Source: Prevotellaceae bacterium (GTDB lineage: Bacteria; Bacteroidota; Bacteroidia; Bacteroidales; UBA932). From it: a DNA stretch of 6,236 bases. Under the pieces are notes generated by a model. That model did not search any database and was not told where the DNA came from. It worked only from the letters and a program-made list of their open reading frames with translations. A program made the translations under genes and the position numbers. Shown here in pieces: positions 1 through 4,841 of this stretch. The first letter of the stretch is position 1, and the number at the start of each line of letters is the position of its first letter. The DNA is taken from positions 1-6,236 of the forward strand of contig JAIRXY010000264.1 in the NCBI GenBank assembly GCA_031268055.1, given 5' to 3'.

Positions 1-291
1 GTCCGACAGGCGAAGCCACAGGTGCTGCAAGCGGCTGCCCTCAAGCTCCACCATGCAGCCGATGGGCGTGGTGTCTGCCGACGAAAGCAGGCGTAACCCT
101 ACCATATCCTTGCGCTTCACCGGGCGCTCATCCTGCACCACGTCGTTGTCGTAGATAATGTCAACTATTTCGCTGTCAAATATTACGTAAACGAGATTTT
201 TTTTGTTCAGCCTCACCGTTTGGGAGGCGTCCTGCGCCTGCAGCGCCGTGCACGCCGCCAGCGTTAGCAAAATGTATAGTACTCTTTTCAT
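1..291 (-). CDS. traN: TraN, VirB9-like outer-membrane core protein, N-terminal part (3' end off window)
   Basis: The first 97 residues of an exported protein in the TraN position, directly after TraM. The frame is open through the left edge. It begins at ATG 291-289, 20 nt after the traM stop, with no Shine-Dalgarno. The signal sequence is short: MKR, a hydrophobic stretch VLYILLTLAA, then CTALQAQDA. The usual Bacteroidota signal-peptidase I site would be ALQA before QDA. There is also a possible lipobox LAAC with Cys14. The mature start resembles the N-terminal beta domain of VirB9/TraN: LVYVIFDSEIVDIIYDND (33-50) recalls the NKTTHLIFPxxIxxVDxG strand pair that begins TraN. The role inferred is the outer-membrane-proximal ring that works with TraM. 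The identity rests on synteny, signal peptide and this beta pattern; the conserved C-terminal domain is not in the window. Confidence 0.77.
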   Translation of the reverse strand, partial: MKRVLYILLTLAACTALQAQDASQTVRLNKKNLVYVIFDSEIVDIIYDNDVVQDERPVKRKDMVGLRLLSSADTTPIGCMVELEGSRLQHLWLRLSD

Positions 292-311
292 GGTTGCTCT
301 GCTACTTGGGT

Positions 312-1343
312 TTAGTTCATCATAAATATCACCTCCCGCCCCTCCTCTACCAGCACAGGTTGCGCCTGCTGGCTTGCGCGGGTACCGCCGGATACGCCGG
401 CGGCCACCGCGCTGCCTATAATTCCCATCACGCCGCTTGCGCGGCTGGCTACGCCGGAGGCCGCGCCGGTGATAGCCTCGCTTTTACCCTCCTTTGCCCC
501 CACCTCGGCCGCGTTATCCTCCCGAACAGGCAGCCCCTGTATGCCGTCTAACGAGTAGGCGGTAAAGCTAACGTTCATCCGCCTGCCGCACGCCATTAAG
601 CTGTACAGCAGTATCTCTACCGACCGGCTCCCGCGCCGCGCCTCGGCGGTCAGCATGGCGTTGCGCCGCACGGTGCAGCCCTCGTACTCAAAGTCTTGCA
701 GCACGCGTATTTTCACGTAGGCGCTGTTAATCACCTCTACATCTTCAAATATTTTCGCCCTGAAGGAAATTTTTTGCGCCGCCTGCGCCTGTGTCCGCGC
801 CTGCAGTTGCGCCTGCGGTTCTCCCTGCACAGCGGCTGGCGCAGCCTCTGCTGCTGCATACCTTGTGCGCTTTGCCCGTATTTCCTGCGGCGGAGGCGGG
901 ATAGCTGCTTGAGCAGCAGCTTGAGCCACAGCCACATGCTTCTTGACTTTGTGTTTTGGCGGAGCTGGCGGAGGCGCTGCCGGAGCATGCTCACCCTCCT
1001 GACCGTCCGCTGCTGCTTTCGCCTCCTCCTCCTCTGCCCGCTTAAAGCCGGAGCCAAAGGAGGTGGAGCTAACGTAGGTATTTTCCTGCTCCAGCCGCTT
1101 CTCCCCGGCGGCGTAGGCCGCCGTGCGGCGCTCAAAGTCGCTGCCTTGAGGTGGCGCTGGCGGCTCGTCCTGCCGCTGCACCACCGAGAATTGCAGCTTG
1201 CTATCCTCGCTGCTCGCGCTATCGGAGGACTCCGACACGCCGCTCACCAGCGCAGAGATGAGCCCAATGATGATAGCGATGACGAGCGCCCCGCCGGCAA
1301 CGCCGCCGGCCAAAGTAATTGCTTGCTTACGGTTAAGTGCCAT
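312..1343 (-). CDS. traM: TraM, VirB10-like envelope-spanning channel protein
   Basis: VirB10-type scaffold anchored in the inner membrane and reaching toward the outer membrane, where it contacts the VirB9-like TraN. It has 343 residues. There is a short cytoplasmic N-terminus, one membrane span at about 11-34, then a long low-complexity periplasmic linker (35-190). The linker has a Ser-rich start, PPAPP at 61-65, a Glu/Lys patch at 101-109, PPPAPP at 124-129, and Ala/Gln repeats at 139-148 and 175-190. The folded domain starts near 191: beta-rich YVKIRVLQDFEYEGCTVRRN (209-228), SRSVEILLYSL (239-249) and MNVSFTAYSLDGIQG (256-270). This matches the TraM/TrbI pattern of V-R-L-R, a loop with N-x-x-L-T, and the Y-D-x-DG-x-G strand. 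The Gly/Ala-rich part 286-322 fits the antenna-like segment, and the end REVIFMM fits the family's final strand. Cys223 and Cys252 could pair. Relatives are often longer, about 400-450 residues. Two larger overlapping frames (one minus, one plus) are compositional shadows. Confidence 0.87.
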   Translation of the reverse strand: MALNRKQAITLAGGVAGGALVIAIIIGLISALVSGVSESSDSASSEDSKLQFSVVQRQDEPPAPPQGSDFERRTAAYAAGEKRLEQENTYVSSTSFGSGFKRAEEEEAKAAADGQEGEHAPAAPPPAPPKHKVKKHVAVAQAAAQAAIPPPPQEIRAKRTRYAAAEAAPAAVQGEPQAQLQARTQAQAAQKISFRAKIFEDVEVINSAYVKIRVLQDFEYEGCTVRRNAMLTAEARRGSRSVEILLYSLMACGRRMNVSFTAYSLDGIQGLPVREDNAAEVGAKEGKSEAITGAASGVASRASGVMGIIGSAVAAGVSGGTRASQQAQPVLVEEGREVIFMMN

Positions 1344-1671
1344 TGCTTTTGCTTAATTTTGCTACTAAAATCTTTTCATGAAGCTGGCATAGCCACGCGC
1401 CTGTTTTCACGGCGTGCACGGGCTTTCTGCTCATCGCGTGCGCGTAAAATTCGCCATACTTTTTACCGATGGCAAAGCACACGGCGTAGGCAGCAGCAGG
1501 CAGCGCCAGCGCCAGCAGCGCGCTGGCGCCAAGCCCCGCAAACGTAAAAAGAAGTATTACGGCGAGCGCCCCTGCCAGCAGGATAACGCTAACAATGGCG
1601 GCAAGAGAAAAAGGAAGCCCCACAATGAAGGGCATCCGCCCTATGTTGGCCGTGCGCTTGCGCTCTGGCAT
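1333..1671 (-). CDS. traF: TraF, VirB3-like inner-membrane protein
   Basis: Short inner-membrane protein of 112 residues that works beside the VirB4-type ATPase in pilus assembly. It has a polar N-terminus (1-17), then two hydrophobic segments at about 18-43 and 48-68. Directly after comes KKYGEFYAHAMSRKP (70-84) and a positively charged C-terminus. Bacteroidota TraF proteins have the same layout: paired membrane helices followed by a YGEF-type motif, a short helix, and a basic tail. That motif separates it from TraL, which has a single membrane span and might otherwise be expected at this place in the operon. The ATG lies 2 nt past the TAG of the pilin gene, and the coding region overlaps traM by 11 nt, so the three are probably translationally coupled. 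In CTnDOT-type operons traF lies just before traG; here it follows traK. Confidence 0.8.
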   Translation of the reverse strand: MPERKRTANIGRMPFIVGLPFSLAAIVSVILLAGALAVILLFTFAGLGASALLALALPAAAYAVCFAIGKKYGEFYAHAMSRKPVHAVKTGAWLCQLHEKILVAKLSKSNGT

Positions 1672-1673
1672 GG

Positions 1674-2036
1674 CTACAGCGTTGATACGATAAACGTTCC
1701 GATGCTGCCTGCGCCCATCGCAATGGCGGTGCCCACCGCTACGCGAATTATGCCCGCCTTGAGCTTTCGGGCATCCTCCTCGCTGCGCTCTGCGCCGTCC
1801 TTCATGGCGTACCCCAAGCCCTTGATGGCAATCATCACCACCGCCACCACTATCGCCACCGTGTTGATGCCCAGCAGGATCAGGTTTCGCAGCTTATCCC
1901 CTATCGCCTTGAGCGACTGGTCTTCGATGGGCACTGCCGACGCGTCGTTGGCAATAAGCGCGCAGGCCGCCGCCGTGAGCGCTATACGGGCAATCCATTC
2001 TTGCCTAACATTCAACTTTTTAATGCTGTTTTTCAT
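1674..2036 (-). CDS. Putative pilin / VirB2-like protein (TraE type)
   Basis: Small exported membrane protein of 120 residues with VirB2/TraE pilin architecture. The basic N-terminus MKNSIKKLNVRQEW is followed by a hydrophobic signal segment (16-32) ending ASA at 32-34, with predicted cleavage before VP. The mature part has one membrane span (about 52-72), a polar loop with acidic and basic residues (KDGAERSEEDARKLK, 79-93), and a second hydrophobic Gly/Ala-rich span (about 95-118). This two-helix hairpin is what VirB2-class pilins and the Bacteroidota TraE family share. The next gene is the VirB3-like TraF, and virB2-virB3 pairs are nearly universal. The start is ambiguous: the same frame has an ATG at 2078-2076, which would add 14 residues. 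I chose 2036 because the upstream ATG lies in the upstream copy of a 42-bp duplication, making the downstream one the likely original start. The frame also stays open to an ATG at 2207, but that overlaps traK deeply and is unlikely. Only the architecture supports pilin; no sequence motif is decisive. Confidence 0.68.
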   Translation of the reverse strand: MKNSIKKLNVRQEWIARIALTAAACALIANDASAVPIEDQSLKAIGDKLRNLILLGINTVAIVVAVVMIAIKGLGYAMKDGAERSEEDARKLKAGIIRVAVGTAIAMGAGSIGTFIVSTL

Positions 2037-2114
2037 TTCGTTTGCAATTTTAAAGGGTTTTGAATAAGTAACTTTCATCTCGTTTACAATCTTAAAGGGT
2101 TTTGAATAAATAGC
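2031..2114. repeat. 42-bp tandem duplication at the pilin gene start
   Basis: Two adjacent copies, 2031-2072 and 2073-2114, match at 37 of 42 positions. All five differences are transitions, at unit positions 7, 14, 19, 38 and 41. The period is a multiple of three, so the minus-strand frame is kept and each copy encodes YSKPFKI(V/A)NEMK. Each copy carries one ATGAAA (ATG at 2036-2034 and at 2078-2076), which gives the pilin gene two in-frame starts 42 nt apart. The array begins 1 nt before the traK stop codon on the plus-strand scale, filling the traK-pilin gap almost exactly. It is therefore either a duplicated leader and translation-initiation region or an N-terminal extension of the pilin precursor. 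Confidence 0.9.
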
Positions 2115-2115
2115 T

Positions 2116-2742
2116 TTACTTGGGAGCAACCTCCACAAACTTCTTTTTTCGAATTTGCACAACCAGCATGTTGTGCGGGTTTCTTTCCGTGCGCGCCACC
2201 GCCCCATCTACTACTACCACCTCAAACTCCAAATCGTACCGCTTGTTTTTGGTTATATCCGAGTTGATAATCACGGTGAAAGCTGCATTAACGAGGTAGC
2301 GGCCGCCGCCATCATCACACTCCATGCTGTTGATGATGAGCGTGCTCCGGGCGTTGTACTGCTCTACATCTACGTACCAGTCTCCCTCCTCCTGCTCCTT
2401 GTAGAGCGCGTAGATGCTGCTGTTGCCCAAATCGTACGCGCGCGCCAGCCTGTCTTTGTACGTAAGCCTGTCAATTTCAAACAGGTACATTAGCAGCATG
2501 CGGACGTGCGCCGTAGCCTCCACCGGGCGCGTCTCGCGCGAGCGCTGCTGCACCATCGGCAGCACGCTGCCATCCGTCGCCAGCGCGTAGACTTTGCTGC
2601 GCTCGCGCTCCACCGCCCTGCCGGACGAAACAAAGACGGCGAGGCTGGCAAGCGTCGATGCGCAAACGCTGGTTATGGCCAGCCCCTTATAAAACTTGCT
2701 GGCTACGTTGACCTCGGTGAGGGATTTAAAAAAGCTGCTCAT
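2116..2742 (-). CDS. traK: TraK, VirB8-like inner-membrane assembly protein
   Basis: Bitopic inner-membrane protein that nucleates the T4SS core by contacting the VirB10- and VirB6-type partners. It has 208 residues, the usual TraK length. There is a short cytoplasmic N-terminus (1-19), one membrane span (about 20-41), then a periplasmic domain. The most diagnostic stretch is RPVEATAHVR at 72-81, almost identical to the RPVEAREHVR element I recall from Bacteroidota TraK. It is followed by a hydrophobic turn and DRLTYKDRL, where relatives also have a helix after the motif. NPHN at 188-191 corresponds to the near-C-terminal NPHG of relatives, at the expected distance from the end. The middle holds the D-W-Y-V-D and NSMEC strands expected of the NTF2-like VirB8 fold. 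The ATG is 22 nt past the traJ stop in a leader with an A7 run and no Shine-Dalgarno. Assignment is strong from motifs and order. Confidence 0.87.
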   Translation of the reverse strand: MSSFFKSLTEVNVASKFYKGLAITSVCASTLASLAVFVSSGRAVERERSKVYALATDGSVLPMVQQRSRETRPVEATAHVRMLLMYLFEIDRLTYKDRLARAYDLGNSSIYALYKEQEEGDWYVDVEQYNARSTLIINSMECDDGGGRYLVNAAFTVIINSDITKNKRYDLEFEVVVVDGAVARTERNPHNMLVVQIRKKKFVEVAPK

Positions 2743-2764
2743 AACATAAATTTTTTTGCTATAC

Positions 2765-4069
2765 TTATACTATCGGAGGGGTAGGGGCGCCGCCACCGCC
2801 GCCGCCGCTACTGCCTTTCTCCTTTATCGCATCCTTAACGCCTGCAATGATGTTGCGGCCAACGGCCACCGCACCTTTAACCTCCCCCGTCTTTTCATTC
2901 TTGCTGTATATCGCGCTGCCGGCCATTTTCGTCGCCGCCATCATTATTGCTCCGGCAGACATGACCTGCTGGCTTAGCCCCGCCATGGCCTGGCTACCGC
3001 CAAACATCATCACCGTGATGGTGGGCGTGAGCAGGTACAGTATGCCGCCAATCAGCGCAACGAGCGCGTTGGTAATGCCTGCCGAGGGAATGTCGGTGGC
3101 TACCCGGGTGGCCAGCCAGCTGGCCGTCATCAGCGCCTCAATGCACGTCATGGTGACCAGCATGAGCGCCAGCGTTTTATAGTTCTCCCACCACTCCTTC
3201 ACGGCGCCCTCAAAGGTGGGCATAAAGGACAGCGCTATGCTGATGGGAAGCGAAATCCGAAAAATAAACAGCAGGCACCCCCGAATGAACAGAATGATTA
3301 CCTTAAACACTGTACCGATAAGGAGAAAGAGCATGGCAACAATGTCTGCCAGCGAGGAGCTCCAGAGGGAGACCTTGTCTGAGGCGGCGCCCAGCATAAG
3401 CTCCTCCGGGTCCATTTGCCGGTAGGTATCCCACTTTGCCGCCGCTTGAGAGGCATTCTTTAAGTCTGCCATGCCTGCCTGCAGCGCCTTGTCCGCTTCA
3501 GCGTCTATCGCGCCGCTCTTGGAGATGATGCTTTGCAGCTGGCTCACCTCCTCGGGAAGCAGCACGTGGCTCATATCCTTGGCGGCGTTCAGCGTGCCCT
3601 GGTCGAACAGAATTTTTTCGTGCGCCGTCAGCCCCGCAATAAACGCCGTCAGCTCGGGGTCTTTGGCGTCGCCGCTGGCCGCGGCTGCCGCCAACGCGCC
3701 GGAAATGCGCTGACCGGCAGCAGCGACCTTATCCCTGTTGATGCTGTACATTTTCTCAGGAACCTGCCCTACCTGGCTAATGACCGCAGTATTCAGGTAG
3801 GTCGCCAGCTGCTCCACCAGCGGCATGCCGTAAAGGCCGAACCCAAGAAAGAGCAGCGAGTAGAAAAACTTCCGGAGCAGCCCCCTATACTTGTCGCCAT
3901 CAAACTCCCCTGCGGCAAAGCGAATGCCGTTAATGCCCAGCATGATGATAACCGGTAGCAGCGCTATGCCGTACCACCCTCCTGTCCACAGCACATCGGC
4001 AAGCGAGCGCAGGTGAGAAAAAAACATTCCATCAAGCGTTTTCGAGAATTTTAGCAAGCTTTCTGTCAT
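2765..4069 (-). CDS. traJ: TraJ, polytopic inner-membrane channel protein (VirB6/TrbL-like)
   Basis: Inner-membrane core of the T4SS, probably lining the translocation path next to the ATPase. It has 434 residues. Hydrophobic segments lie at about 32-52 and 67-90, then about 240-262, 262-284, 296-320 and 333-356, with a weaker one at 365-385. Between the second and third lies a hydrophilic, Ala/Lys/Glu-rich insert of about 145 residues (95-239). The conserved family core is FRISLPISIALSFMPTFEG (270-288) followed by WWENY (293-297), matching the Pro-containing membrane segment and E-W...Y pattern of TraJ/TrbL. MMFGGSQAMAG at 354-364 matches the GGxQA element after the last major membrane helix. 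The tail is basic, then ends in SSGGGGGG and a Pro-rich stretch. The ATG is 19 nt after the traI stop with no Shine-Dalgarno; a short AT-rich dyad fills that gap. Length and topology fit Bacteroidota TraJ (usually about 330-450 residues). Confidence 0.86.
   Translation of the reverse strand: MTESLLKFSKTLDGMFFSHLRSLADVLWTGGWYGIALLPVIIMLGINGIRFAAGEFDGDKYRGLLRKFFYSLLFLGFGLYGMPLVEQLATYLNTAVISQVGQVPEKMYSINRDKVAAAGQRISGALAAAAASGDAKDPELTAFIAGLTAHEKILFDQGTLNAAKDMSHVLLPEEVSQLQSIISKSGAIDAEADKALQAGMADLKNASQAAAKWDTYRQMDPEELMLGAASDKVSLWSSSLADIVAMLFLLIGTVFKVIILFIRGCLLFIFRISLPISIALSFMPTFEGAVKEWWENYKTLALMLVTMTCIEALMTASWLATRVATDIPSAGITNALVALIGGILYLLTPTITVMMFGGSQAMAGLSQQVMSAGAIMMAATKMAGSAIYSKNEKTGEVKGAVAVGRNIIAGVKDAIKEKGSSGGGGGGAPTPPIV
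2788..2813 (-). repeat. GGC-type trinucleotide run encoding a six-glycine tail of TraJ
   Basis: Near-perfect GGC/GGT codon repeats encode the run of six Gly residues (422-427) preceding the terminal APTPPIV of TraJ. Such triplet runs can change length by slippage without breaking the frame. The tail is probably a flexible cytoplasmic linker; no conserved motif follows it. Confidence 0.7.
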
Positions 4070-4071
4070 AC

Positions 4072-4087
4072 CATTAATTTGTTAATG
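4072..4087. repeat. AT-rich inverted repeat in the traI-traJ gap
   Basis: A perfect 6-bp dyad, CATTAA and TTAATG, separated by 4 nt, fills most of the 19-nt gap between the traI stop and the traJ ATG. In mRNA it could form a weak hairpin two nucleotides before the traJ start. The stem has only one G-C pair, so it is unlikely to be a terminator. It could equally be chance in an AT-rich leader. Confidence 0.45.
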
Positions 4088-4088
4088 A

Positions 4089-4838
4089 TTATTTAATTAT
4101 CATTTCTCTATACTTTGAGTAGTACACATGCTGCACGTACTCCCAGTTGTCGTACGCGCCGCGGCGATACCGCTTGGCCACCATGTACCCGTAGGTGTAC
4201 CGCCTGATCAGGCGAAGCTCATGGTAAATGCGCGTCAGCGCGATGTGCGTTTCCGTGACTCTCCGGTCAAGCTCGCTGTAGGTAACGGATTCATCCTTTT
4301 CCTCAAAAATCCAATCAACCATATCCGTCAGCTGCTTTAAAACCCCACCCCCTACATCCTCCACGTCAAAGCCTTTGCCGCCCGAGGCCTGATTCGCCGC
4401 CACCGCGTCAAAAACGGCGTAGTCAAGCAGGTGGCAAAGCATTTCTACTTCTTCAATGGCGAGCAGCTCCTCGTTGTTGTAGATGTGCTTTACCAGCTCC
4501 AAAAAATCTTTGAAAATGGTGACGCTCATCATCCCCATCTCAGCTACCATTTTCATCTTCTTGTACGTCGTTGCCATCCTGTCTATCCTTTTGACAGTTT
4601 TTGCCAGCTGCTCGGCCAGCTCCTTAGTATGGCCAAGCGTTTTGGCGGTGTTCGAGTTGGCTATCTCGTTGAGCGATTCAATGGCCGAGAGCGTCGCAAC
4701 GATAGCCGCGTTAAAGGCATCGTCGGAAAAGCCGCCAATACCCAATATTTGCCCGCCGCTATTCGCCTGTTCTGTGCCCATGAAGAAGAAAGCCCCGGCA
4801 AGGAGGGCACGCGCCACATATTTTTTTACGGCTACCAT
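4089..4838 (-). CDS. TraI-like exported helical protein (VirB5 position)
   Basis: Predicted exported conjugation protein of 249 residues, lying where Bacteroidota operons encode TraI, between the TraG ATPase and TraJ. The N-terminus has basic residues (VKKYVAR) followed by a short hydrophobic stretch (about 9-20), consistent with a signal peptide cleaved around residues 25-28. The rest looks largely alpha-helical: an Ala/Lys-rich, coiled-coil-like part at about 45-100, and an acidic segment (NNEELLAIEEVEML, 121-134). A Gly-rich spacer (151-166) leads to an Arg/Tyr-rich C-terminus (HELRLIRRYTYGYMVAKRYRR, around 206-226). Known TraI proteins are slightly shorter (about 200 residues) and share the signal peptide, helical middle and C-terminal helix with RNLTRYY-like residues. 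VirB5-like proteins act at the pilus tip or base; that role here is inferred from position and architecture, not from a catalytic motif. The ATG is 3 nt after the traG stop, suggesting translational coupling. Sequence identity to TraI looks low, so no gene symbol is given. Confidence 0.62.
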   Translation of the reverse strand: MVAVKKYVARALLAGAFFFMGTEQANSGGQILGIGGFSDDAFNAAIVATLSAIESLNEIANSNTAKTLGHTKELAEQLAKTVKRIDRMATTYKKMKMVAEMGMMSVTIFKDFLELVKHIYNNEELLAIEEVEMLCHLLDYAVFDAVAANQASGGKGFDVEDVGGGVLKQLTDMVDWIFEEKDESVTYSELDRRVTETHIALTRIYHELRLIRRYTYGYMVAKRYRRGAYDNWEYVQHVYYSKYREMIIK

Positions 4839-4841
4839 AGC

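Noticed and set aside
197..204. A8 tract in the traN coding strand as a programmed slippage site
   Set aside because: It only encodes Asn-Lys-Lys-Asn in an otherwise continuous frame, and no alternative product is evident. A/T runs of similar length also occur elsewhere in the window.
737..1135. 132-codon minus-strand frame inside traM
   Set aside because: An out-of-frame shadow of the traM linker, Arg- and Gln-rich, with no independent support.
696..1547. Open frame of 283 codons on the plus strand across traM and traF
   Set aside because: It is antisense to two well-supported genes. The translation is rich in Arg, Cys and Leu without domains or signal, as expected from the complement of Ala/Pro/Gln-rich codons.
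2037..2115. A promoter for the pilin gene inside the 42-bp repeats
   Set aside because: TAAAATTG and TAAGATTG in the two copies resemble the Bacteroidota -7 element TAnnTTTG with one mismatch, but I see no TTTG at the -33 spacing, and the gene lies mid-operon.
2037..2207. Pilin gene starting at ATG 2207, giving 177 residues
   Set aside because: This would overlap traK by 92 nt and put a highly basic, non-hydrophobic segment ahead of the signal peptide. The two ATGs in the tandem repeat are far more plausible.
3533..3958. 141-codon plus-strand frame opposite traJ
   Set aside because: Antisense shadow of a verified membrane-protein gene, with no motif.
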